Of a stretch of 64,000 bases of DNA, positions 34,101 to 46,960 are shown piece by piece. The number at the start of each line of letters is the position of its first letter. Within the stretch, counting starts at the first letter, position 1. Origin of the DNA: Blasia pusilla (taxonomy: Eukaryota; Marchantiophyta; Marchantiopsida; Blasiales); NCBI GenBank assembly GCA_050084515.1, contig CM114275.1:6572001-6636000 (forward strand), given 5' to 3'. The notes under the pieces are model-generated. The model was not told the DNA's origin. It saw only the letters and a program-made list of their open reading frames with translations, and ran no database searches. The position numbers were made by a program, and so were the translations under genes.

Positions 34101-37100
34101 AATTTGGCCCTGCTTCTGCAGACCCATAACCTCTTTCTAAGAATTCCATAAACCCTTGTGTACTTATAAACTCAGCCACCTGCATGGGAAAATCGGCATC
34201 CAGTACATCAGAGACAATAATGCACCAAGAATTTCCTATTTTCCAAACCAATGGCCATGCATAGATATGATCTCTATTTATCGAGGCCCCCCACCACCAA
34301 TTCTTAAGGTGAGCATCACAAAAACTAGTCACAATAGCAAATGAAGACCTTATTTTACTCCCAAATGGCTGCCAACAGAGGGGAGCTCCTAACTGCTGTA
34401 CAAAAATACTGAGCAAATTCTAGACAGCAGAATTGTTCAGGGCTTCTATGCATGAAAGAAATAGATGTTCATCTATCAAAGGAATAGGTCAAGTATAATA
34501 AATAAACCTCAACAAACATGCAATACCTCTCACCGCCTACCTAAAGACTTCCCGCAACTAACTAAAGAAAGTTCACCAAAACCTCAACTGTTCAACTGAA
34601 GCAATACCATTGGTTCAGTTTCTCGACTCGTCATACGTGAGCGCTTCTTTAGAAAAGCTTGAGCATTGAAAATATTTTGCGGAAGAGTATGGTCCTGAAC
34701 TTGAAATATTGCAAACAAAATATTAGACTCTGCTTCATAAACAGCCATAATCTAGATTCACAATACATAAAAAAATCCCTTAATCTTCACCGAGCAAACC
34801 TGTTCGAAGACTCGTTCTAAAACTTACTCCTATTTACCAACTCTAGTAAATTTCTGGCACTGTGCAAACAAGGGTCAATGGTCGCAAGACTATAACAGGC
34901 ACTACTTCATGAGTGTGCTCTCTTGTAAAGATTAAATAAACCAACCCAAAGAAAACATATCTCATATCTCACCACAAAATCACGATATCCATAAAGGATT
35001 GTGGCAAAGAACTTGAGAAATATGATCCTGCAAAAGTCATTCAACAAATGTAGAAATAAGATAAAAGGTATCAAGCTATGATTTCAGAGTAAGGAAACCA
35101 AATATACAGGCAGTACGGTGTAACTTGGCAGCAGTATCTAGAATCTAAGAAACGTTCAATAATCCTCCCCAACTACATCATGAGAACAACTGATCACTTT
35201 GGTATGGGCTTCAAATTGCAGTCCTGCACTCAAATAATTGAGCTAAAAACAGCTTAGCAATCCCAGCAGGTCACCAGTTTAGGAACTCACAAACCAGCCT
35301 AGGTTGATCACATTCCATAAGAACCCAAAAAAGGGGCCAAAACACCCTCTTACATGACTTATACAAAATGTGAAACTCATTGAATGCAAGGGATCATCAT
35401 CACAGGCATGATGCCACCTTAATATCCACTACTAAAATCTCCCAATTCGTGCTTAACTGACCCAGATCACGGACCATGGCCCAAGACTACTATATGTACT
35501 GCTCCATGAGCTCATTTTGTGCTTTCTCCTCAACCTGTAGCCCATATACTTCATCTACACATAAAACACCAAATTGCTATGTTTGCAAGGGAAATGCGAG
35601 GTAAGACCAAACCATGATGGAAATGAAATTCTTATTCTGGATTAAAACCTGAGTTCGCGATCATGTTGACCACTCCAAGGCTTGGAGAAACGTCTAACAT
35701 AAGCATCATGAACTGCACTGTAGCTTGTGCGGGCACGGTCTACATGCGCCAATTTTGGGTGTACAAGTTGCAAGAGATCATTGCGTAAGCGACCCAACTC
35801 AGGCTCAGGTATCTCTGGAATAGACTCATCTGCACATATAACAATCCGGTTGTTGTCCAGGTCCACATCCACGACCTACACAGACAATTTGTAAATCCTT
35901 CACTAAGTTAAGAACTAACCTAGTCCTCAGGGAATACATACACTTCCAACACTGAAACTGCATAAGTTTTGCAACCGAAGGCAGGGAACATTTGCTCATT
36001 GCACTAATTCTTCCTTCACTTGTTCATTTCAAAATTACAAATCAAACCACCTTTAAATTGGGAGAGTTTCAGATGATACAAGTGGATACTTACTCCATCC
36101 ATGGTAAGTCCTGACGTATCCACGCCTGAGTGAAGACCCATGAGGTACGGTGTTGGGGCATCTATATACTCCACACCAGCATAGAAAAGAACTGGGATGT
36201 AAACATGCTGCAACCACCAGGGTCTTAACAGAACTGAAGATTCATACTTACAAAATTGCAAAAACCACAAACCAACATTGAAACGCTTGAAAATGGTTCC
36301 TGCTCCAATCACTGACCTCCATGGACCCTCAGTAAATTAGTACCCATCAAACACAACATCCCTAGGTATGAGCTTCTTTTGTAAGCTTCCTTAGCCTAGC
36401 ATACAACCAGAACATTACCTGCCACTTGACAGGATAAATGAGATGGCATAAGGCTTCAGCAACCATAGTCAGAACAGAATACCTGGGAATCAAAGAACAC
36501 TGAATGAGCAAATAGACGCTAATGTGATATAGCTACTAAAATAACTAATCAACCTCAAATTAGCTCAACTAACAATCCACCACTTTAAAGAAAACGGGGC
36601 ATCTCTTCCACACCGAAACCTTCCATCTCACTCTGACTTTAAGGACAAGCAACTGGAAATCCAAGTATATAATATAATAGATGTATGTAAACCTACAAAC
36701 AAAAGCAAGGATGATAAGTCCAAAGGAAAGGAAACAGTAGAGCATATGTACAGGTCAGGGCAATACTACTACTCAAGTCTATAACTGGCAGCTTTCATAA
36801 CACTTACTTGCTGGCCCGAAGCAGGACCCGTCGCTCTAGTAAGATTGCAGTGAACAATCGTATAACATTGTCGATATCCAGACATTGAACAAGAGGTTGA
36901 AAGGACATCTGAAATCCAGTAAATGTTTGTGAGGGGAAAGTGGCCAAAGATAGCTGTTCTACAGCAACAAAACAAAATAGCTGAAATAGCACATCAGTAA
37001 TCCACATTCAAGAATAACGGCCCTTTAAAGAACCACCTGACTTGTCAACTCTGCAACTCCCTCCTGTCGCAGCCTAAACCCTAGGCTACAACAGGTACTA

Positions 37101-38559
37101 CTTAATCAGTACAGTCTCTCAAAAGATTAAAGACTGTTAGGTTGGATTGAAAGACATACATCTGCATGAGGAAGTCCATCTCTTGGGGGAGCTTCAACAC
37201 TAAGGAGAAAGTTCTCCACTGTAAATAGAACTTGACCATGGCCAGGACCAGGCAAAGGAACATTCATCACTGTATGTGCTACTATTTCCCAAAGAGGCTT
37301 GCTGCAGAACGATCATTTTTTATTAGAGAATTGTGAATTTCCTGCCTGGTTCAACTTAGAATGGGCAATGTGCTTTTACAAATCCTCTAAAGCTTAAAAC
37401 TTTAAATTGGTGTTTTTCAAATTTACAACTTTTGATAAAAACACATGCTAGGGTCACATAAGAGAAAAATGCACCTCGAACCAGAGGTCGAGAAGCAAAG
37501 ACGATGCAACTCCTCCAAAGCTTCACGAAAGACTCGGAAAGAAGGAGAGTGTGAAACCACACAAATGCACTTGTCCACATAGGAGTTGGCAGGAATACGA
37601 TATGCTTGTGCCACATCATCATCGACAGGATCACGAAATGCTACGCAGCTGACATATATTTTAGAGCCGTCACCATCTGCCCAAAGACAAGGAGAATGAA
37701 ACAAGTAAGATTTTTGAATTGACAGCCAGGACAGGTCATAATATTCTGGAGAAGAGTGTGACTGCACAGCACATTCCAAGGTCAAAACACCCAAGATTAA
37801 ATACACGTGGAAGGGGAAGGGCTCTCCCAATCAATCCTAGTATAAATGACATCAAATTATTTCACCAACTACACAGACCAAAACTCAGTGAAACAATCCC
37901 TACCACTAAAGAGTTCATTGGCAGTTGGGCTACCATTGTGCACTACTTTCCCTTCGAAGAATGAGAAGCTCCAAAAATAGGTAAGTGAACTTTACCAGTC
38001 AATACAATTGGATAGCTACGTGGATGGCTAGATTCTTCTGTGGGACTGGGCCCTGAGGGGTAAAACTCCACTCCACCCGGCATAACGCACTGCATAGCCC
38101 AAGACAAACACTCATCCAGAACACCACATAAGAATACTTTGAAACACCAACCAAACACCCCAAAACCATCCTGTACCCGCTATTCAACCGAGAGCAGGGA
38201 CAGTGAAGTGGAGAAAGATTAAGTAGATAATTGAGCCTGCATAACTAAAACAATCCGTCTCCCTCGCAATAAGAATCTAGTCACTTTCAATTCGTATCAT
38301 CAAGTCCACATATACAGCTTTTGAAAACCATCTGGGTCCTGACTGTAAAGTTTTTGGAAATATTTTTTACCAGAGGAAGCTGTGGAGGCGGCGTATGTTT
38401 GTCAGATGGCGAAGTGGGCGGAAATTGATCCAGAAGAGAGGGCTGGTACCTAATGTCTTGTGTCCCATGGAATCCTCTCTTGTTATCTGTAGTTTGAAGC
38501 TCTGGCCCCAAACCACAAACCACGAACCACTCAAATACCCGAGCTCCTCCTGTCGTCAT
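25149..38559 (-). CDS. SCD1: SCD1 homologue: DENN domain and WD40 repeat protein
   Basis: Homologue of Arabidopsis STOMATAL CYTOKINESIS DEFECTIVE 1, a cytosolic and membrane-associated protein of clathrin-linked traffic, exocytosis and cytokinesis; DENN proteins are usually Rab exchange factors. Exons in transcript order: 38371-38559, 37996-38089, 37475-37676, 37160-37301, 36808-36908, 36419-36482, 36094-36207, 35649-35875, 34973-35027, 34608-34694, 33984-34179, 33649-33793, 33377-33443, 32947-32991, 32681-32756, 32451-32524, 32116-32166, 31752-31909, 31579-31626, 30823-30892, 30507-30590, 29454-29703, 28948-29147, 28108-28172, 27739-27862, 27383-27564, 27188-27259, 26906-27066, 26746-26787, 25591-25778, 25149-25244. 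The sum is 3669 nt, 1222 aa (Arabidopsis about 1187), in frame throughout, with every intron GT-AG. The DENN module fills about residues 1-400 (FEWFVVCGLGPE at the start, DAPTPYLMGLH at about 280). A linker follows (RYTFDRFPANVR; RSWVQSMFSRD). Eight WD40 blades run from about 865 to the end, the seventh degenerate (SLF instead of a Trp). The start ATG (38557-38559) precedes the conserved N-terminus. Weakest splice sites: donors after exons 11 and 29. Confidence 0.95.
28511..28834 (+). mobile_element. Copia-like LTR remnant inside SCD1 intron 23
   Basis: Intron 23 (28173-28947) is among the longest of the gene. It contains a purine run (28511-28520) followed at 28521 by TGTTAAGG, as at the polypurine tract and LTR start of many plant Copia elements, then a TATATAAG box at 28589-28596 and GC-mixed leader-like sequence. 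The right end is uncertain; CTCA near 28830-28834 is one possible end. It lies opposite to the host gene. No coding part is left. Confidence 0.4.
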
Positions 38560-38924
38560 CTTAGCAGCTACTGATCGTTCTTTCGGTCACCTACTCTTGA
38601 CAGGATCTAGGTTCCTGGACGCCTGCGCAAACCAACTCCTACAACTTCAAATTATAATGCCCTCTTCTCCACATCACCCATAGAATTCTCGACAACCAAC
38701 GACTCAGCCTTCTCCCCACATCCAAGGATCTCAATACATCCAAAGAACTTTCCAGCTCTGGTCGAGAACTAGAACAAATGCCCAGCCCGGTACATTCAGG
38801 CTGTCCAGTTGTCAGGTGTGTATACCCAAGAAAAAAATTCGAACCGTGGCAAATTTGGGGTACCTGGCTGTGGTGGCTGGGGAAAACACATGCTGGAGGA
38901 ACAGTTGGGATCAATTTCCCTTCT

Positions 38925-38930
38925 CACGTG
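38925..38930. promoter_or_regulatory. G-box (CACGTG) upstream of SCD1
   Basis: CACGTG lies about 366 bp upstream of the SCD1 start codon. G-boxes bind bHLH and bZIP factors in plants. It is a single short motif, so function is only suggested. Confidence 0.35.
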
Positions 38931-39229
38931 GTTTTTTTGTTCTTTTCATTATATCATACCGCACTTCGCTCTATCTGCTTTCTCCCTGAGACTGGTGGAT
39001 TCTGGACGAACTCCGGAATTACACTTCGTCTTTCTTCTCTCTCTATCACTTGACTCTGACAAATGTGTAACTCCCGAATCACACTTTCTCCCTTCTTCTC
39101 TACCTCTCACAGGACTCGGGAAAGTGGATTTGAATGCCTGCAAGTCCCCGAATATGAACCTAACGCACGAGTACTCGTAGGCATCCTGTTCCACCCCTCC
39201 TGCTCTCGCTACAGTCACATCCGATCCCT

Positions 39230-39690
39230 CAGCCTGTGATCGCACCATGTTCCGATTGTTGCGAACCGCGAAAGCAGGTCGCCTCTCATCATGTTTCCCT
39301 TCCTGTCACGCGATTACTCTGTGCTTCCTGTCACCCGTACTCAACCGGCGTTTCCGCTCCTTCCTGCGGCGGTGTTCTCACGCTGCACTTCGTATGCTTC
39401 CTGTCCCTTCGGATGCACCACTAGTTTCCTTTGGCTCGAAACTCTGAACTGCACTTCCCCTGCCTGTGATCGCATTACTTTCGTACGGTGCGAGCCCCGG
39501 AACTCTACTTCCTCTGCAGTCAATATCGATATGATGGGGCAGGTTTACTTTGGTGCCAACCGAAGCGGACCTACACTTCCTCTGCCCCCTGCACCACTTT
39601 CCTATGGTGCGAGCCGCGGAAGCCCTAGTGTTGCTATGATTGCACCAGTTTCGATCGGTGCGAGCCGCGGAATTATACCGTTTCCCCTTC
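39230..39690. repeat. Degenerate minisatellite with a conserved small hairpin, upstream of SCD1
   Basis: At least four diverged units carry a core like GGTGCGAGCCGCGGAA, preceded by GCACC and about 10 nt, so each unit can fold as GCACC-loop-GGTGC (for example about 39646-39670, 39589-39612 and 39472-39494). Unit spacing is irregular, about 45-75 bp. All ORFs here read through the repeat and show no motif. Confidence 0.65.
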
Positions 39691-39998
39691 TCTTTCAAAG
39701 AAGTGACGAAATACGGAAAAGGGATTGAAAGAGTTCAAGTATCCAAAGGCCACATGCGGGCCTGAAAATGACTAAACAATCTTTCTTAAATCGCATATGA
39801 TGTGATGAGCTACCTCTCAAAGGCAGTTTAGTATGTATGCACGTATTTATACTATCTCTCGTAATTAATTTTCAAGTGTATTTTTATTGGTTCATAATGT
39901 TAATGAGATCTATATATATAAATAAGTAGTTGTGAAAATGTTGATGAGAAAGAGGATTTTGCAAATTTAGTGGGGGCTCACCAATTTATATTATTATT

Positions 39999-40200
39999 GG
40001 AGGGTGTCTTCTTGATTTGCAAATACCCGTTTGTTTGACATGTGGCAACTAGACTAGTGTACTAGAATGAAGGGACTAACCATGCCGCACACAAATTCAA
40101 ATTTTATTTCTCATTATCCATATTGTCAAAATTCTGTTCTTGTTGTCCAATTGCCACGTGTCAAGTATAGAGGTCTTTTTAAATCAAGAAGGCACTCTCC
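39999..40200. mobile_element. MITE-like foldback element, about 200 bp
   Basis: The arms 39999-40055 and 40145-40200 are inverted repeats of about 56 bp with roughly three quarters of positions matching, both starting GGAGRGTGYCTTCTTGATTT. Non-coding, in an AT-rich setting. No convincing target-site duplication, so the class (Mutator-like, hAT-like or other) is open. Confidence 0.55.
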
Positions 40201-43200
40201 CACAATTGCGGATAGGCTAGATGGAGAGAAAAAGAACAAGGAGTGCTTGTAGGGGTTATAATCAAACTCGAAAATTAATTTATTGAATTAATTCTTGTGG
40301 GATGTACTTGGTAAAAGAGGTGGAATTTTTTTTAATGGAAAATCTTTGCGGAGAGATCTTTTCTAGTACATATTTTTCCACTATAAAATTATAATTGTGG
40401 CATGAAAAGAAATCCGTTGGCTATTTTCGGAAAGGAATTTAGGAAGAATATGATAGGATCTGATTTTGTTTTAGTTGAATATTTTTTATTGATTGAGGAC
40501 ATATGATCTAAAAAATTTTGGGTTGGATATTTTCGTTAAGGAATTTCCGGCCATAAAACCCTTACCCAAAATTTCTCCATTCAATATTTATGGTGATGGA
40601 AATGTGACCCAAAAAAATTCAATTAGTGGTTTTCGGTTCAATATTTCTTGTGACAAAACTTGAACTTACCAAATTTTTCAATGCCCTCAACAAATAAATA
40701 CTTGCAAGTGTATGAAAATTGAAAAGTTGTGTCACATGTAGGTACTAATGAAAAATAATCATTAATTTTTTTATAAAAGAACATTGAGAAATTTTAATTA
40801 ATTAATATTTATTTAAAAAACTCTTTAAAACGTAAAATTTATTGAATAAAAGTATGAAATACCACAACCTCTTTAGCCCGTGCAAAGAATTGCACTAGAG
40901 TGATCCTCTCTTGCTGTCCAAAAGGGACTACTCTATAGTCATCCCTTTAGGTAGAGGGAAGTAGTCCTCTACCACCAAATCGTGCTTTTAGAATGAGATC
41001 ATGAATTAGGCAATGAAGGTCATGGATCTTTAGACCCTTGCCACACCTCGATAGATCATAATGGCAAAACATGCCACATAAGTGAGCCTCGCATCTAATG
41101 GTAGTCGTACCAATAAGAGTTGTGTACACAATAGTTTCCTCTACCCTCGAGTAAGTAGCAAAGGAGCCACAAGTCTACACAAACACCCATCCTCCAACTC
41201 CTCCGACCACACTCTTTTGTGTACCTACTCTATTGAACGCTGATCTTATGTGTCGCGGAAGCTTGCATCTATTAGGTCATGCTCTCGTCATTGGTTTTAC
41301 CATCCAACTCACTCAAATTAGACACAATTTGGATCAGTCACTCTTTTGTCTCCTAAGTTTGGATCGTAGGTCATCCCTCAAGCTCAATAGATGTAGACGA
41401 AGTCAGTAGCCAACCTAACCCCTCATTCCCCAATACATGCAAGTCGTTCAAGACTTAGAATAGAACTACTTGATGATCTAGGAACTTGAAACAATGCTAG
41501 TATCCCGTGTAGTCCCAATTGCCTAATAGACGTCAAATGAGTCTCTGATTAAAAACTCAACATCTGAGCCTCATATCAAGATCCAATATTAGTTTCCAAA
41601 ACTAGACATCGTAGACTTGGTTTGGTGTCAAAATCCCAATGCCAACCTCTCAAGTCATCTCGTGCTCTTGGTTCAATCCTCATGGTTCCCAAGTTGTCCT
41701 ATTGGTTGAGGTTCCAAACTCCCTTGAAGATCCTTCCACTTATATATAGTTCTAGAGGAATTTATCCCCTCCTTCATCCAAAGAATCCCTCTTGGTCGCT
41801 CCTTTTCTCCCTCAACCAAAACCATAATTCCAAAAGTTTTGAACTCGTCTCTGGACTTCTACTTGTGCATTTTTCTGAATCTTTGGTGCATTGGAACTAG
41901 ATCCTCACAAGATTTATTCATCCCACAAAAATTGGATCAAAATTTTATGACCTCGAACGTGGAAAGCTACCAACGCTCAATCTGATTCCAAGCTAGATTG
42001 CCGTTAGAAATTGATCATCCCGTTAAAATTTGATTATGTTAAAAAATGCAGAAGTCTGGGATGAAGATAGGAGTTAGATACTCACACTCTAATAGATTAG
42101 GGTGTTCAAGCATGATTCGAGCTTGATGCCAACTAAGCATGCAGATCTCAACCCCATGCACCATCCAATTTGTATATGTCACGATGTAGGACACATCATC
42201 CAATGGCTATCTTGTGAAGTCCTTCCACTCCTTGTACCCTCGTTGAAGATACTTTTGTGTATTATGGACCATGATGATTCTCAATTTTCCACAATACACC
42301 GCCTCTGGGTCAAGCCTACATATCATAGATGCATGACCCCTTGAGACATGTAAATCTAATACATACCCATATCTTGCAAAGATAGTTAAGCTAGGGTCAC
42401 ACTTAATACATTACAAAACCTCTTAGTTCATGTTGCAATGAATTATGACATTGGACTTGGTGCGTCATATTACGTCCACATGAGTATAGCTCAAAGCATG
42501 ACTGTTGAGACACGTCTATTAATTTGCAAATTTCCAATAAAAAATGTGAAATCCTCTCATAATAATGCCAAGTCCTCTACTACTAGATCCATGTAGGTGT
42601 TGAGATGCCTCATCATCTTGGAAGATTATATGATTTGTGCCAAAATTAGGTGATCCCTCCGCATCACAATATGAGGCATGCCACACCCTCACCTCCGCAT
42701 GGAAAAAGGCATCCGTACATAGGAATGAGACATATAATGATAATGAGGGGGATTAGAGACACTTTTATGGGACATCACTCCTTATATCCTTGTTGTATCA
42801 CATTTTTTGACAATGTTGGCAAGACCTCGGTGGGGCACCATCCCCTTGATAGAGGTATGGATCATAAGTACTTGCATGTGTCACTTAGTAGTCTAGTCAT
42901 ATGTGAGAGAGAGAGCGTGTCGAGAAAATGATCTAGATTATGTTATTGTGTTCTTCTCTAATATAATTCAAAATAAAGCAGCCATCAATATGTTGTAGAC
43001 CGAATACCACTCTTGCAAATGGAGCAAGAGTAGAATGGAAGACAAACGCGTGGTCCAAGAGGAAGGATATAGTGGGATGAATACCTCCTCTTCTAATAGA
43101 CTTGATGCACAATATCCATCAACAAGGAGGAGTGACCACCCTTATATATGAATAATTGCTCAATCTCCCAATATCTGTGCTATGGAGGAGAATGGTACAA

Positions 43201-46200
43201 TTTATTGGATCATCCGCGTCATTGTAAGTAGGACAATGTAAAGGGCCCACATCCTCATGCTCTAAGTAGTACTCTATCGATGTATCAACTAGCTAGTTTC
43301 ATTCGTTCTCGTCTACCAAGAATTGAATGAACATCCCTATGTTCCTAAACTTGAGGTCTCATCTAATGAGTTTGTGTTCAGATGATGTGCAACCTCATGT
43401 AACATGAATATGAACTAACACTACCTTGCAACTTCTCTATTAACAATGAAGGTGACGGTGGTGGTATGGACTCTAGAATTAACTTGATTGTATCTCGGAA
43501 AAGGCTCTATATATCCATGGTAATCCTCGATGATTGTACCCATGACATATATAATGGAGGTTGTAATTCCAATACAACCCATCATGAGTGTTGATTTACA
43601 TGATCCTATGCATAATTTTTTGCCTTCATGCATTGATTTATTTACTAATTGATAAACATGACACAATAAAATATGGATAAAGTAGGTGGTAATTCAGATG
43701 AAAAGCAATTACCTACATTTGATACACCAAGTGGGGATCATAAAAATCTTGTGCAATCATACGTGAGTCAACCTTGGGAATACGTAACTTACCTTTGAGA
43801 GTAACGCCTCATGCATAGACAGAAGGATATCTTTTGAGAGAAATCTCAAGGATAACCATTGATTAGGAGGTCTCAATCGACAACTTGTCATTGGCACGCC
43901 TATTCTTAAGTTTGTTCACAAGTGATGAACCATAAATTGTCCATTCCAACCTCATGGGGCACCCATAACACATCCAATCTCCTCTTTGTATGCAACATAA
44001 CCAATCTCATGATCTAATAAAAAGAATGTGATGAGGGGTAATCCGAGACTAAGAAGCATCGACAAATGTTGAAGAGGGGATTACTATGAAAAAAAAACAG
44101 ATGAAAGTATCTAAGAATGATGTGGAGAGAGAGGCTTGAGTGTTGGCAATTTTTGGATCCCGAGAACTGCGATGGATCCTTGGATTTGTATTTTGGGATG
44201 GGATTTTTTTACCTATAGGTGATCCTAAGCGAGAGAGTAAGGATTGATAGCAAGTAGCGGAGTTGCAAAAATCTCTATCAATAATGAAGGCATACTCCTT
44301 GAGATAAGATTATATAGAGGCATTTCAATATGCCTTTATAAGTAGATCTCACCTTATGTATTTTATTTTTTATGTTTATTTTCTATTTCAAATCTGTCTA
44401 AAATTGGTGTGGATTTCGTTTATGATAATATGCTCATTATGTCCTCTACAAAAGCCTTTACTCATGAAAGATGAGGTATTTTTTGCTTGTGCGTAACTAG
44501 TATGTAGTTAACTCACTTTCTTCGTTGTTGTATTACATATTATTTTACTTTTGAGAACTAACATTGATTTATTCATATGTGGCACCATCATCGGTCACAC
44601 CCAAGCAAGGAGTGGGATATGGAGAGGGGCATAGGTAACACCAACACTGGATCCTCCCATTGGGTAGAGATCTAGGAGGAGGATCGTTCAACGATTTCTC
44701 TTTAGAAATAAACTCAACTTTCTAGATATATCTTTTTGTTCAAGTTCCGCTACTTTTGAAATGCATTTATCCACAATTTTGCTAAGGTCCACTAATATCA
44801 CACATTATGCCTATAACAAAGAATTGAGAGGAAAAACAACTCTAGGTACGTAATATCTTAATACACATCAATAGTAATTCTTAGCTCAAGGCAATCTACC
44901 CTTCATATACAACAACATAATAATGCTCTTATGTATATATATGGATATCAAATATCCAACTTGGTTTCAAAACTGGATGTATTATAAATATATCCCCTTT
45001 TGGGTATTCCATGATAAAAAGTGGACTTGGGGTACATAATTTATTATCTCTCTCTTTAATCTATATATGGCTCTCTATGAGGAAATCACTTTTGTGAACA
45101 CAAGAGTAATGCCTCTAATAAGAAGGTACTACTAAAAAAACCACACTCCTTGAGCCTTAGTGGCCCAAGTGCCGCCACTAAAGGCAAAGGCACATAAAGA
45201 TACCATAACGGTCCGTAAGACATATGAAGCATGACAAATTCTCCAAGTTTATTGTTCTATATACAAAAGGGTGACGAATGCATAAAGGTTATCTCTATGA
45301 TAGCAAATTAAACAAAGATAACAAGCATCCCTTTATGCCTCAACATAATCTCCTCTTACTTCCTTTAAATGTGACACTTTTATTAAGTTCCTATTGAAAT
45401 ATGTTATAATATGTTATAGGCTTCTTATGAAATCCTTATGGAAGTTGAGGTCAATTTTCTTCAAATTAAGGGAATTTTTCCATCATTATAAATATGTATA
45501 TTTAATTTAATATATTATTATTGGAGATACATACTATAATGATAAAATAATCGACTTCTTTGAGTAACAAAATATAAATTTTTTTCTTAATATTAAGAGC
45601 AATGATAAATTTGAAATTTTTTTTGGTAATGTAGGCTCAAACGCAAATATTATTTTTTAATAATCACAATTAAAATTTCAAAATTAAATAAGATTGGCAT
45701 ATCTTCTTTTCGATTTAGGATAGTTTCTTTTGATATTGTGATAAAAAATAATGTGACAAAATCACTGAAATACATTACAAATTTTGGAGATTCAAAGTGG
45801 CCTATTCTGTCCGTACGCTCACAGAAGAGCTTCGATCGAACCCGAACGTGGAGATAACTCGACATACGAGAATGCACTATCAATGCGGCTCTCGACTATT
45901 TCACTACTCACGAAATTAGAGTTTTTTAATCTATTTTTCTTCGTTTCTATCTATAGAAATTTTTCTCAGGGGCTGTGTCCCTGGACCTCGGCGACACATA
46001 AGGGTGTCTTGATATAATATAGGGTTAGATAACCCTAATAACGCAACTCCATAAACCACCTATGTCATATTACTATGACTCCTTCGATGTCGAAGTCGGA
46101 ACTGTCAATCTAGGCTTCTTCTTATATAAGGGGGCTGATCAGATATATGATGTTGAGAGAAGTGGATGTTGAGAATCTAACAGATATGTTCCAACTATTT

Positions 46201-46700
46201 CATTAAATTTGTACTTGTGCACGGTATGGATATGCATGGACTAATATTCTTATGTCCATTAGGAAGGAAAATCGAGTTGGGATGAATGTAGATGAGAGAT
46301 CTTCATCAAAAGTAAGAAAAAATGATCCTACAAAAGTCAATAACTTTTAAGCCACATCCACTAAGGGAGAAGAAAAGAAGGGAACTCCCTAAAAGATAGC
46401 TTCACCAATAATAAATAAGACTCCCATTGAAATTTCTTGAATTAAGGGAGGCCCAAAAGCAACCATATAAATAACATGGAAAAAAAACCAAATCTCGTGT
46501 GATTTAAAATAAAGGAGCAAATGGATCACATGAAACATGTATGGGAGAAATGTGGAGAAATGATTATTATACTTGGAGAAATCTATACTATTAACCAATC
46601 AAGGGGGGGTTTACTAAATGGTGAAAAGAAACAGGGAGCTATAGGAACTGAAGCTTACCAACACAATTTTTTTATAAGTTATTAGTTTTTGTGTTTTTTT
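40200..46700. other. AT-rich gene-free stretch
   Basis: Only short ORFs (such as 41622-41900 + and 42650-42931 +) without motifs. Probably old, decayed repeats. Confidence 0.5.
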
Positions 46701-46713
46701 TTCTGATCTTGAT

Positions 46714-46960
46714 CTTTAGCAATCTGATCTCCGACTATGTGCGTTACCAATTTGATCTCGGACTATGCTTGAATCGTGCACTGGTTAGCATCAATTTGGG
46801 ACCGGTCTTTAGCAATCTTATCTCCGACTATTTGCGTTACCAATTTCATCTCGGAGTATGCTTGAATCGTGCACTGGTTAGCATTAGTTTGGGACTGGTC
46901 TTTAGCAATCTGATCTCGGACTATACTTGAATCGTGCACTGGTTGGCATCAGTTTGGGAC
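46714..46960 (+). repeat. 93-bp tandem repeat, about 2.6 copies
   Basis: Units start at 46714, 46807 and 46900, exactly 93 bp apart; the third has lost an internal part. Each unit has two sub-repeats around GATCTCSGACTAT. Since 93 is divisible by three, the + frame stays open through all copies (46691-46930), giving a repeated peptide, but no other sign of a gene is present. Confidence 0.95.
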
